DNA from: Oscillospiraceae bacterium
GTDB lineage: Bacteria; Bacillota; Clostridia; Oscillospirales; CAG-272
DNA: 14,339 bases
NCBI GenBank assembly: GCA_009779295.1
Contig: WREN01000022.1
Coordinates: forward strand, 1 to 14,339
Direction of reading: 5' to 3'
Position numbers and translations under genes: made by a program. The notes beneath the pieces are model-generated. The model was given only the letters and a program-made list of their open reading frames with translations, ran no database searches and had not been told where the DNA came from. The number at the start of each line of letters is the position of its first letter. Within the stretch, counting starts at the first letter, position 1. This document shows, piece after piece, positions 1 to 7,291 of the stretch.

Positions 1-537
1 CCGATGGTCGCCGAACTCGAAAGCGGTCGCATACTTGTAGTATTCCGCGGTTCTAACGTGCAAGCGCCGAATTGGAAAACGCGCATCGAACCGGGCGCGC
101 CGGGATTTAAATGGTACAGTTACTCCGACGACGGCGGTAAAACTTTTACAAATCCCGCGCCTTGGCATTTTGACGACGGCGAAGTCATATATTCCTCCGC
201 GACGATTTCATATTTTTTGCGCGCGAACAGTACCGGCAAACTATATTGGATGGGCAACATGACGAGCCATCATGTCAACGGCAATTACCCGCGCTGGCCG
301 CTCAACATCGTTGAAGTCGATGAAAAATACGGCACGGCAAAAAAAGAATCCTTCACGGTCATCGATACAAAAAGGGATTGGGAATCGGCGGATTTGCAAC
401 TGTCGAATTTTAACATTCTTGAAGACCGCGAAAGCGGAGATATCGAATTGTGGCTGGCGAAAATAGGGCAGTACAGCAATAAAGAGGTGTACCGCGCCGA
501 GACCTGGAAATACCGTATAAATATAGGAGGTTGTTAA
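1..537 (+). CDS. Sialidase-like (BNR/Asp-box) protein, 3' part only
   Basis: The reading frame is open from base 1 to a TAA at 535-537 and encodes at least 178 residues, so the gene is cut by the window edge. Near residue 40 it has an Asp-box-like motif (SDDGGKTF), which marks beta-propeller sialidases and related proteins. The opening text ESGRILVVFRGSN also fits a strand of such a propeller. A six-bladed sialidase needs about 350-400 residues, so roughly half is visible and the catalytic arginine triad cannot be checked. The ATG at base 4 is probably internal because no ribosome binding site can be seen. The gene ends 1 nt before the next start, and that gene's ribosome binding site lies inside this one's last codons, so the two are surely cotranscribed. 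The family call is an inference from the propeller-like pattern. Activity on sialic acid is unproven, and other Asp-box glycosidases or non-catalytic propellers remain possible. Confidence 0.7.
   Translation, partial: PMVAELESGRILVVFRGSNVQAPNWKTRIEPGAPGFKWYSYSDDGGKTFTNPAPWHFDDGEVIYSSATISYFLRANSTGKLYWMGNMTSHHVNGNYPRWPLNIVEVDEKYGTAKKESFTVIDTKRDWESADLQLSNFNILEDRESGDIELWLAKIGQYSNKEVYRAETWKYRINIGGC
525..530 (+). promoter_or_regulatory. Ribosome binding site deciding a TTG start
   Basis: AGGAGG lies 8 nt before TTG at 539. It sits within the last codons of the sialidase-like gene and supports TTG 539 as the start of the lipoprotein gene, with tight translational coupling. Confidence 0.85.
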
Positions 538-538
538 T

Positions 539-1993
539 TTGAAACGATATCCGGTAATTTTATTATTGCTTTTAATTCTGCTTGTTTCGTGCCAAACCGG
601 CGGAAATAATTCGAACACCAACCAGCGCGAATCAAAATCCAACGAAACCATTTTCGCCGCGGACACTGAAATTGATTATTACAAAAATATTCCGGGCGGT
701 TTAAATTACAATGGTTACGCTTTCACGGTACTCACGTGGGATCCGGCGGCTGAAGGCTGGAACCCTTATATCATCATAGATGAAATAAACGGCGAAGTTC
801 TCAACGACGCCGCGTTCGACCGCAACATGGAAATCATGCAGCTTCTGAACGTGGAAATTTCTTCTCTCTACAGAGCATATCCTACGGCTATATGCGATCA
901 GGTAGTCAAAGACAACGCCGCGGGCGATTGTACTTACGACATCGTTTTACCGTGGGGCGGCCGTTCGAACATGCCTAATTTGATACTGCAAAACCAATTG
1001 TACGACTGGAGACAGGTGCCGTATATCGATTTGGAAGCCGCTTGGTACAACCAAACCGCGAACGACGCTTATACCGTCAACGGCAAGCAGTATTTCTGCG
1101 TCAGCGATTTAACTTATCCGCTTCACGCAACGTTCAGCATTTTATTCAACAAGGATCTGTTCGTCGATTACGGGCTTGAGTTTCCTTATCAGCCGGTTTA
1201 CGACGGCAAATGGACGTTCAACGCGTTCAACGGTTATATAAAAGATTTTTATTCCGACGTCAACGGCGACGGCAAAGTAGATTCCGGCGACCGGTTCGGG
1301 ATGTCATGCTATTTGATTTCTCTGGCGAATATGATTTTCGGTTGGGGGGAAGAACCGATAAAACTTAACGAAAACGGTTTTACGTTAAATATCTACAATG
1401 ATAAAATTTCGACTATCATGGATAAATTGTACGGCTTGGCAAACAGTCAGGATGTATATTACGGCGACGGTATGATGGTTTATGAGATTTTCTTCAGAGG
1501 CGACTCGCTGTTTGTAACGTACGGCAGCGATCCGATAATGCTCCGCGATATAGATTTTGATTTCGGCTATCTGCCAAACCCGAAATTCGACGAGTCTGAA
1601 CAAAATTATATCCTGGAGGCGAGCGGCGGCTGGACGGGAATACCGATCAGCAGGACGGCCGACGAAGTAAGCCGCGCCGGAGCTATATTCGAAGCGATTT
1701 CTGCGGCTTCAACGAAATATGTCGTGGACGCGTTCGCGCAAAAATATATCGAGAATAAAGTTTTACGCGACGAGGATTCCGTCAATATGTTCCGCATAAT
1801 GCGTAACGGCGCGTATTATCAACGCGCGCGATTCTTCGATACGACGGATTTATTAAATTCGCATCTCAACTACTACGTGCAAATTCTCTCAAGCAAAAAC
1901 GGTTCGGTGAATTTAGCTTCGCAATACGCGAAAAACGCTGACAAACTGCAAACCACACTGGACGGTATTTATGAAATGATATTGGAAAACTAA
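539..1993 (+). CDS. Extracellular solute-binding lipoprotein (sugar ABC type)
   Basis: This is a 484-residue substrate-binding lipoprotein of the family 1 (sugar/oligosaccharide) type. It would be anchored outside the membrane and pass ligand to an ABC permease. Residues 1-18 form a signal peptide with a hydrophobic stretch and the lipobox LVSC; Cys18 would be lipidated. A low-complexity N/S linker follows. A DGKWTF motif at 222-227, typical of this family, is followed by an EF-hand-like loop at 240-251 (Asp240, Asn242, Asp244, Asp248, Asp251). Alginate-binding AlgQ-type proteins bind calcium at a comparable loop. It starts at TTG 539, 1 nt after the sialidase-like gene, and is the last gene before a terminator. 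It is clearly paralogous to the lipoprotein on the minus strand at the right end of the window, with near-collinear motifs. The ligand is unknown, and cotranscription with a sialidase-like enzyme suggests a glycan. No permease gene is in view. Confidence 0.88.
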   Translation: MKRYPVILLLLLILLVSCQTGGNNSNTNQRESKSNETIFAADTEIDYYKNIPGGLNYNGYAFTVLTWDPAAEGWNPYIIIDEINGEVLNDAAFDRNMEIMQLLNVEISSLYRAYPTAICDQVVKDNAAGDCTYDIVLPWGGRSNMPNLILQNQLYDWRQVPYIDLEAAWYNQTANDAYTVNGKQYFCVSDLTYPLHATFSILFNKDLFVDYGLEFPYQPVYDGKWTFNAFNGYIKDFYSDVNGDGKVDSGDRFGMSCYLISLANMIFGWGEEPIKLNENGFTLNIYNDKISTIMDKLYGLANSQDVYYGDGMMVYEIFFRGDSLFVTYGSDPIMLRDIDFDFGYLPNPKFDESEQNYILEASGGWTGIPISRTADEVSRAGAIFEAISAASTKYVVDAFAQKYIENKVLRDEDSVNMFRIMRNGAYYQRARFFDTTDLLNSHLNYYVQILSSKNGSVNLASQYAKNADKLQTTLDGIYEMILEN

Positions 1994-2017
1994 AAAAGAG
2001 CATTAATGCTCTTTTTT
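1992..2017 (+). terminator. Intrinsic terminator, perfect 26-nt palindrome
   Basis: Six A, GAGCATTAATGCTC, then six T form a perfect palindrome that begins inside the TAA stop codon of the lipoprotein gene. The stem is GAGCAT/ATGCTC plus flanking A-T pairs. Its symmetry means it could stop transcription from either side. Confidence 0.9.
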
Positions 2018-2035
2018 AATCTTCAATAAACATTT

Positions 2036-2049
2036 TCGATAATCGATAA
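2036..2049 (+). repeat. Tandem TCGATAA direct repeat
   Basis: Two abutting copies of TCGATAA (2036-2042 and 2043-2049) lie just upstream of the GH31 operator palindrome. They may be part of the upstream control region or may be chance in AT-rich DNA. Confidence 0.4.
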
Positions 2050-2066
2050 GTTAGTTGAACTAACTT
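2048..2066. promoter_or_regulatory. 19-bp operator-like palindrome at the GH31 promoter
   Basis: AAGTTAGTTGAACTAACTT is a perfect inverted repeat of two 9-bp arms around a central G. Its right arm overlaps the first two bases of the -35 box (2065-2070), so a bound protein would block RNA polymerase. This fits a repressor operator. The regulator is not identifiable. The outer TTAGTT...AACTAA ends recall some XylR (ROK-family) sites, but the arm spacing differs, so that is only a hint. Confidence 0.65.
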
Positions 2067-2093
2067 GACATATTACACCAAAAAGAGTATAAT
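2065..2093 (+). promoter_or_regulatory. Consensus sigma-A promoter of the GH31 gene
   Basis: TTGACA (2065-2070) and TATAAT (2088-2093) are separated by exactly 17 bp. Both hexamers match consensus. Transcription should start near 2100. AAGGAGG at 2107-2113 then precedes the ATG at 2121 with 7 nt spacing. Confidence 0.9.
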
Positions 2094-2120
2094 TTTATAA
2101 AGAAACAAGGAGGATAAAAT

Positions 2121-4199
2121 ATGCAACAATTTTTTATCGGCGAAAATCAACTTGAAATAAAATCTTTGAGCGATATAATATTCCGCGTTCGGTACGCGAA
2201 AAACGGAAATTTCCACGAAAGTTTACTTTCGAGGTACAACATTATCAACGAACCATCCAACGATAATAACACGACCGTAGAAGTAATAAATGAAACGCTT
2301 TATATCAAAGATATTATTATCAAATTATCATTATTAAACGAAGGCTATCAAATTCAATTCTCGCTTGACGAAAACGAACGCATATTCGGTTTCGGCGATA
2401 TGGGGCGCGAATCAATCCAGAAGCGCGGCACGAAATTGAAACTGTGGCAAACAAACGTCACAGGCTACGGACCGATACCGTACTTTATGAGTTCAAAAGG
2501 CTGGGGCGTACTCGTAAACACCACATTCGCGCAGGATTACGACGTCGGCTGCGATATAAAAGATAAAATCACCGTTTCAGTTGCGAGCGGTACGATAGAT
2601 TTTTATATCTTCATCTCCGACAGCATGACCGGCGCGTTGGAGTTATACACGGATATAGCCGGTAAACCCGTTATGCTTCCGAAATTCGCTTATGGATTCA
2701 ACTTTGTCAGCAACGAAGAAAACGGTGCGCGTGAAGTTCTAACGGATTGTTATCAGTTCCGTCAGGAGGGAATCCCTTGCGATATGGTCGGTTTAGAGCC
2801 GGGGTGGATGGAGAAGCACTATGATTTCTCCGTCAACAAGCGCTGGCATCCCACGCGGTTTTATTTCCCCGAATGGCTGCCGATCAACTACTACGGCACG
2901 TGGTCTTGGATATACAGCCTGCAAAAACTCGGATTTAGTTTGAGTTTGTGGTTATGCTGCGATTACGATTTGCTATGGGAGGAAGAAAAAACCCGTCTGG
3001 AAGTTAAACAAAACGATTTCGAAGGCGCGACAATAGCGGATAAACATTTTAGCAGCGGCGTAGTGATGGATCAAATTACGAAACCCGGCGAGGCTTGGTT
3101 CGAACACCTCAAAAAGTTCGTGGATCAAGGAGCGGCGGCGTTTAAACTCGACGGTTCGAATCAAGTGCTTGAACATCCCGACCGGATTTGGGCGGGCAAG
3201 TACCGTGACGACGAAGTTCACAACGTGTACCCCGTCATTTACGCGAAACAGATGACAAAGGGTTTTGAGGAATACACGGGCAAACGTTCGTTGATTTATA
3301 CTCCGTCCGCCTATGCGGGAACACAGCAATTCGCGGCTACTTGGGCAGGCGATACGGGCGGCGGACCGGCAACGGTTGTTTCGGTGTTGAATTTCAGCAT
3401 GTGCGGTCATTCAAATTCATCGTGCGATCTGGAACCGACCGATCCGATAACGATCCATTACGGGTTTTTGATGCCGTGGTCGCAGCTTTTGGGATGGCGA
3501 AACTGGCATCAGCCATGGTTTTTGGGTCCGGAACTTAAAAACTGCATAAAAGATTACGCGCGTTTGCGTTCATCGCTGTTTCCGTACATCTACTCCATGG
3601 CGCACAAAGCGGCGGCGACGGGTATTGCGTTGGCGCGCCCGCTGGCGCTCATGCACCCGGACGACGACGCATACGACAACGTCAGCAACCTGTATTATCT
3701 GGGCGACAGTTTACTCGTCGGCGTTTTCGACATGAACTTCACGTTGCCGCCCGGTATGTGGTACGATTACTTCACGGGCGAACGTTACAGCGACACGGTG
3801 AACTATGTACCGCCGAAAGGCAAGGGCGGAGGGTTATTCGTCAAAGACGGCGCGATCGTAGTTACACAAGAACCGATGCAGTACGTGAACGAAAAGTACC
3901 CGGATGTTTATCACGTGAATGTTTATCCGGGAGCGGATTGTTCGTTCACGCTTGTCGATGACGACGGCATAACATACGATTACCGCGACGGTGTAATTTC
4001 GGAAACGAAGTTCGAGATCAGCAATACAACCGAAACAGATTTTGATTTTACGATATATAAACGGCAGGGGAGTTATACGGCAAATGATGTAAATGATATT
4101 GAAGTCATCATACATGGCTGGGATAAAAGATATATTGTCACCGCTTCGGAACGCAGGGATAAAGATTTAACTTGGCATATAAAAAAAGAGCTGAACTGA
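2121..4199 (+). CDS. Glycoside hydrolase family 31 enzyme
   Basis: This is a 692-residue GH31 retaining alpha-glycosidase, a normal length for the family. It has no signal peptide, so it should act in the cytoplasm on imported oligosaccharides. The N-terminal part (about 1-185) is the beta-sandwich domain with FGFGDMGRE. The TIM barrel starts near 189 (KFAYGFNFVS). The likely nucleophile is Asp344 in FKLDGSN, and the likely acid/base is Asp411 in WAGDTGGG. Those two positions follow the family pattern. C-terminal beta domains follow, including PPGMWYDYFTG. The nucleophile context (KLDG rather than the KTDFGE of classic alpha-xylosidases) does not let me name a substrate; alpha-glucosidase, alpha-xylosidase and alpha-galactosidase-type activities are all open. 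The gene is monocistronic, between a consensus promoter with a palindromic operator and a terminator that overlaps its stop codon. This suggests substrate-controlled expression. Confidence 0.92.
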   Translation: MQQFFIGENQLEIKSLSDIIFRVRYAKNGNFHESLLSRYNIINEPSNDNNTTVEVINETLYIKDIIIKLSLLNEGYQIQFSLDENERIFGFGDMGRESIQKRGTKLKLWQTNVTGYGPIPYFMSSKGWGVLVNTTFAQDYDVGCDIKDKITVSVASGTIDFYIFISDSMTGALELYTDIAGKPVMLPKFAYGFNFVSNEENGAREVLTDCYQFRQEGIPCDMVGLEPGWMEKHYDFSVNKRWHPTRFYFPEWLPINYYGTWSWIYSLQKLGFSLSLWLCCDYDLLWEEEKTRLEVKQNDFEGATIADKHFSSGVVMDQITKPGEAWFEHLKKFVDQGAAAFKLDGSNQVLEHPDRIWAGKYRDDEVHNVYPVIYAKQMTKGFEEYTGKRSLIYTPSAYAGTQQFAATWAGDTGGGPATVVSVLNFSMCGHSNSSCDLEPTDPITIHYGFLMPWSQLLGWRNWHQPWFLGPELKNCIKDYARLRSSLFPYIYSMAHKAAATGIALARPLALMHPDDDAYDNVSNLYYLGDSLLVGVFDMNFTLPPGMWYDYFTGERYSDTVNYVPPKGKGGGLFVKDGAIVVTQEPMQYVNEKYPDVYHVNVYPGADCSFTLVDDDGITYDYRDGVISETKFEISNTTETDFDFTIYKRQGSYTANDVNDIEVIIHGWDKRYIVTASERRDKDLTWHIKKELN

Positions 4200-4212
4200 A
4201 CAGCTCTTTTTT
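4182..4212 (+). terminator. Intrinsic terminator after the GH31 gene
   Basis: The stem AAAAAAGAGCTG (4182-4193) pairs perfectly with CAGCTCTTTTTT (4201-4212) around a 7-nt loop. The TGA stop codon at 4197-4199 lies in the loop, so the coding region runs into the terminator. Confidence 0.9.
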
Positions 4213-4220
4213 ATTCTTCG

Positions 4221-4289
4221 CATGTTATTTCAGATTCACTTGACAAACTGAAATAATTGTATTATAATTGGCATGTTATTTCAGTTTCA
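4221..4289. repeat. Three-copy TTATTTCAG operator cluster of the Fic gene
   Basis: Two near-identical 18-bp direct repeats, CATGTTATTTCAGNTTCA (4221-4238 and 4272-4289, one mismatch), flank one inverted copy, AAACTGAAATAA (4245-4256). The left and middle copies form an 11-of-12 dyad centred on the -35 box. The middle and right copies form a perfect 12-bp inverted repeat enclosing the -10 box. Copy centres are 20 bp and 32 bp apart, close to two and three helical turns, so all three could lie on one face of the DNA. This layout strongly suggests a repressor operator, most simply for the winged-helix domain of the Fic protein encoded downstream. Confidence 0.75.
4240..4268 (+). promoter_or_regulatory. 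Consensus sigma-A promoter of the Fic gene
   Basis: TTGACA (4240-4245) and TATAAT (4263-4268) are separated by 17 bp. Both hexamers match consensus. They are interleaved with the three TTATTTCAG half-sites, so the promoter should be strong when free and silent when the sites are occupied. Confidence 0.9.
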
Positions 4290-4290
4290 A

Positions 4291-4296
4291 AAGGAG
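4291..4296 (+). promoter_or_regulatory. Ribosome binding site deciding the Fic start
   Basis: AAGGAG lies 10 nt before ATG 4307. A longer in-frame TTG at 4268 overlaps the -10 box and has no ribosome binding site, so ATG 4307 is the better start. Confidence 0.85.
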
Positions 4297-4306
4297 AAAT
4301 AAGAGT

Positions 4307-5458
4307 ATGAATAGCCGTTCAGGAGAATGGAAAAAGAATTTATCCGGCGACGCCGCGTATATGTCGTTCGTGCCAAAACACTTACCGCCATATCCGGCAT
4401 TAGAGTTTGATACGGAAATCCTCGAAATATTAATTTCCGCAAATAAAAGCATCGCGCTTTTGGATGGGTTATCTTCGCGGATACCAAACATTAATTTGTT
4501 CATTTCTATGTATGTCCGCAAAGAGGCGTTGATGTCATCACAGATTGAGGGAACCCAAGCTACTCTTGAGGATATCCTTGACCCATTGTTAGATGAAAAT
4601 GTGAACCGTAATGTAGCCGATGTAATCAACTATATCAAAGCAACTGAGTTTGCGATAGATCGGATGAAAGAGCTGCCTTTGTGCAATCGTTTGATAAGGG
4701 AAACTCACGCTGTACTGATGGAAGGCGTTCGCGGAGATGAATGGACGCCCGGCGAATTCAGAAAGTCACAGAACTGGATAGGCGGTCAGGGAAGCACAAT
4801 CAAAACCGCGCGGTATATACCTCCGTCACCGGAAGATATGATTGAGACAATGTCAATGCTGGAATATTATATGAACCACGATGAGTATTTCGGCGACTTA
4901 GATTATTTGATTCGGACGGCGCTCATTCATTACCAGTTTGAAACGATACATCCGTTCCTGGACGGCAACGGACGAATCGGGCGGTTGCTTGTCACATTGT
5001 TTTTAATACAAAAACAAGTTTTATCCGCGCCTGTCTTGTATATCTCTTATTCCTTAAAGAAAAACCGTACAGAATATTACGACCGCCTGTCGCTTGTCAG
5101 AAAAGATGGAGATTATGAGCAGTGGGTAAGATTTTTCCTGACGGTAATTCGCGAATCGGCAGATGATGCTGTTGATACAATAGATAAATTGGTTGAATTG
5201 CGCGAAAAAAATGTTGTTTTGATTCGCAATATGGGACGATCTGCGAAAACGTTGCAAAAGCTGCTGAATTACCTTGAGAAAAATCCAATCATCGAAATCC
5301 AAAAGACAGCGGCTGCTTTTGGTGCGGCGTACAACACAGTATCTGACGCAGTAGAGCGGTTGTGCGAACTCGGTATATTATCACAAGCAAGCGGAATACG
5401 CAGAAACAGAACATTCTCATATAAAGCATATTTAGAAATTTTAAGAAATGGTACTTGA
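4307..5458 (+). CDS. Fic-domain AMP transferase with C-terminal winged helix
   Basis: This is a 383-residue Fic-family protein with the Fic N-terminal, Fic core and DNA-binding layout. The catalytic loop HPFLDGNGRIGR (215-226) is intact, including His215, Asp219, Asn221 and Arg226, so it should be able to transfer AMP (or another phosphate-linked group) from a nucleotide to protein hydroxyls. SSQIEG at 77-82 matches the [S/T]xxxE[G/N] inhibitory motif that in class II Fic proteins lies before the core and blocks ATP binding; Glu81 would be the inhibitory residue. The segment around 157-178 (WIGGQGSTIKTARYIPPSPE) fits the target-docking flap. Residues about 314-378 form a winged helix-turn-helix (AFGAAYNTVSDAVERL). 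The gene is monocistronic, and its promoter carries a three-part inverted/direct repeat, which suggests self-regulation. No antitoxin gene sits beside it. The targets are unknown. It ends only 45 nt from the convergent transglutaminase-like gene, with no clear terminator between. Confidence 0.93.
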   Translation: MNSRSGEWKKNLSGDAAYMSFVPKHLPPYPALEFDTEILEILISANKSIALLDGLSSRIPNINLFISMYVRKEALMSSQIEGTQATLEDILDPLLDENVNRNVADVINYIKATEFAIDRMKELPLCNRLIRETHAVLMEGVRGDEWTPGEFRKSQNWIGGQGSTIKTARYIPPSPEDMIETMSMLEYYMNHDEYFGDLDYLIRTALIHYQFETIHPFLDGNGRIGRLLVTLFLIQKQVLSAPVLYISYSLKKNRTEYYDRLSLVRKDGDYEQWVRFFLTVIRESADDAVDTIDKLVELREKNVVLIRNMGRSAKTLQKLLNYLEKNPIIEIQKTAAAFGAAYNTVSDAVERLCELGILSQASGIRRNRTFSYKAYLEILRNGT

Positions 5459-5503
5459 TTAATAACCCTTCCTTATTCATAATGCTCCTTGTAAGTGATT
5501 TCA

Positions 5504-6661
5504 CTAACTTTGCCAGAAGTATTCGCGCGAAGTTATGAAATTCTTTTGTTGCGCTTCATCGAAGTTTTTCGCTTCGTTGTCATAATACTTTTGCGGTATC
5601 AAAACAACTTTACCGCCTTGCCAATCTTTGCCGTAACTGCTGATTCCGTAACGCTCGATCCTCATCAGGTTCTTCGCCATGTAATCGCGGTAGCCGTCGA
5701 GATTCGTCATACTTCCCTCGTTGCCCCAATTGGTGCTTTCCGGATTCGCGAACAATTCTCCGTCCGCGAGCAGAATATCCCTGAACTCCTCAACCCCGAT
5801 AATTTCGCCCGCTTTATTTTTGAGATAAAGATTAGCCGACGGGTCGAGCATAATCCACTTACCCAGACTTTCACAGTAAACGCTCACGACAACATGACAA
5901 TCGTCGAACGGCTGCTCATACGGCATACACGTGACGTGGAACGTCTTAATGTTGTAAGCGCGTATCAACTGCGCGAGTGTAATCGCCAACCCGCGGCAAT
6001 TCGTCCGACCCTCATGCTGGTCCGCATAATCCATCAATGCCTGCGGAGTTCTTTCTTTCGCCAAACCGCCGCCGTCAGGATTCCCGTGCCTGTAACGCGC
6101 ACAGAACCAGTGCATCAGCGCGATCGCCGTATCAACATCACTCTTGTCTTTAACCAACTCGTCAAGATTATACTTCCCGAGAATATCCAACATATTCTCA
6201 CGCTCGTCGAATTTAAACTCAAACTTCAAATCGGATTTAATATCGCCGTATTCGGCGTATTCTTTCAGTATGTCAATCTTTGGCGCGTCTTTTAATGCGA
6301 CCGTAGGTTTCGGAGGATCTAAATCATAAGGAATATGCGCAATTCTTTCGTAATTACGTATAATCGGTTCTTCAGTTAGTCCTACTTGCGTAAATTCACA
6401 TTTTATAAAATCATCGTGTGTTAAAGTTAAAATATATTCGGCGCGATTAAATCTGTCATTATGGAAAAAACACAAAGAATTTTTATCACACTCTGTATAT
6501 AACGCAGGGAAATTATGACCTCCGTCAGGAAGCCAGGAAATTTTAACCTCTACTTCCCCGCTTTCGCTATTTTGTCTGATACTTAATACTCTTGCTCCGT
6601 CCTCACGTTTCCATTGTCCTATAAATCTCTTATCAAAATCGACCCACCAAGTCCATGCCAT
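5504..6661 (-). CDS. Transglutaminase-like superfamily protein
   Basis: This 385-residue protein has a transglutaminase/protease-like core at about 175-280. The presumed Cys-His-Asp triad is visible: Cys222 in RTNCRGLA, His256 in DDCHVVVS and Asp273 in MLDPSANLY. Residues 1 to about 110 look like a beta-rich lipocalin-like domain (repeated W, Y and F in short strands); this is inference. There is no signal peptide or membrane segment, so it is predicted to be cytoplasmic. Family members include true transglutaminases, proteases and peptide N-glycanases, and the sequence does not decide between them. AGGAGG at 6670-6675 (minus strand) lies 8 nt before the ATG and overlaps the end of the CBM9-like gene, with 4 nt between the two coding regions, so they form one operon. 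The gene converges on the Fic gene. Confidence 0.8.
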   Translation of the reverse strand: MAWTWWVDFDKRFIGQWKREDGARVLSIRQNSESGEVEVKISWLPDGGHNFPALYTECDKNSLCFFHNDRFNRAEYILTLTHDDFIKCEFTQVGLTEEPIIRNYERIAHIPYDLDPPKPTVALKDAPKIDILKEYAEYGDIKSDLKFEFKFDERENMLDILGKYNLDELVKDKSDVDTAIALMHWFCARYRHGNPDGGGLAKERTPQALMDYADQHEGRTNCRGLAITLAQLIRAYNIKTFHVTCMPYEQPFDDCHVVVSVYCESLGKWIMLDPSANLYLKNKAGEIIGVEEFRDILLADGELFANPESTNWGNEGSMTNLDGYRDYMAKNLMRIERYGISSYGKDWQGGKVVLIPQKYYDNEAKNFDEAQQKNFITSREYFWQS

Positions 6662-6665
6662 ACTT

Positions 6666-7259
6666 TTACCCTCCTATTATCAATTCCCCGAAGAATTCCG
6701 GGCGATGGAAATCGGGTTTCTCCACATCCACAAGTGACCACATTCCGTAATGCGTTACCGCCGTTTCGTCGCCGCACTTATAGAAATTGCCGTAAATAAC
6801 TTTCCCTTTTTCAAGCGAAAACTTACCGAACACGGCTTCAAGCAATTCTTTCGAGAAGTAAACTTCAACCGTCCAAACTCCGTCGCCGACAACGGCGATA
6901 ATTTCGGGAATATCCGTAATCTCGTTTAACTTCTTGCGACCATTGCGCTCCGTACCCACGCCAATCAAACACGTGCCGAGTGAATTCATCTCGCAGTTTA
7001 AGTAAGTACCGCCTTTCTCCATCGCGAAGAAAAACTCCATACAACTATCTTTGTACACATCGTCGTAGAAATTCTTATACGTCGCTTTAGGACTGCTCTC
7101 AAAACACGTCATCTTCGCGGCGATTCCGCCGTTGTAAACGACTGCTTGTGCGAATGTTTCCGGTTCGTAACCTCCTTTTTCCCACCTGTAATTTTTAATG
7201 TACGCCTTTTCAATCTCGCTCCAATCGATCGCCGAAACTTTTTTAATGTTATATTTCAT
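6666..7259 (-). CDS. CBM9-like carbohydrate-binding protein
   Basis: This is a 197-residue protein that looks like a stand-alone family 9-like carbohydrate-binding (DOMON-like) beta-sandwich. Recognisable blocks are VYKDSCMEFFF (68-78), YLNCEMNSLGTCL (86-98) and the C-terminal block ending HRPEFFGEL (185-193). It has no signal peptide, transmembrane segment or attached catalytic domain, which is unusual for a domain often found on extracellular enzymes. It would therefore bind sugar or glycoconjugate inside the cell, if it binds one at all. GGAGGTT at 7266-7272 (minus strand) precedes the ATG, and a promoter lies just upstream. It is the first gene of a two-gene operon with the transglutaminase-like gene, which suggests that the two act on the same glycosylated or peptide-bearing substrate. 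The family call rests on pattern recognition of the C-terminal block. Confidence 0.78.
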   Translation of the reverse strand: MKYNIKKVSAIDWSEIEKAYIKNYRWEKGGYEPETFAQAVVYNGGIAAKMTCFESSPKATYKNFYDDVYKDSCMEFFFAMEKGGTYLNCEMNSLGTCLIGVGTERNGRKKLNEITDIPEIIAVVGDGVWTVEVYFSKELLEAVFGKFSLEKGKVIYGNFYKCGDETAVTHYGMWSLVDVEKPDFHRPEFFGELIIGG

Positions 7260-7291
7260 ATTTTTAACCTCCGTAAAATTTTGTTAATTTT

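Noticed and set aside
4268..4306. A longer N-terminus for the Fic protein from TTG 4268
   Set aside because: This start overlaps the -10 box and the operator and has no ribosome binding site, while ATG 4307 has AAGGAG at good spacing.
4307..5458. A Fic toxin-antitoxin (FicT/FicA or Doc/Phd) pair
   Set aside because: There is no small partner gene on either side, and the inhibitory motif is inside the Fic protein itself.
5459..5503. A terminator between the convergent Fic and transglutaminase-like genes
   Set aside because: Only a 5-bp AGTGA/TCACT stem without a T-run is visible, too weak to call.
5495..6295. A 266-residue open frame on the plus strand
   Set aside because: It lies wholly opposite the transglutaminase-like gene, which has the conserved triad and a good ribosome binding site. 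Its product is not recognisable.
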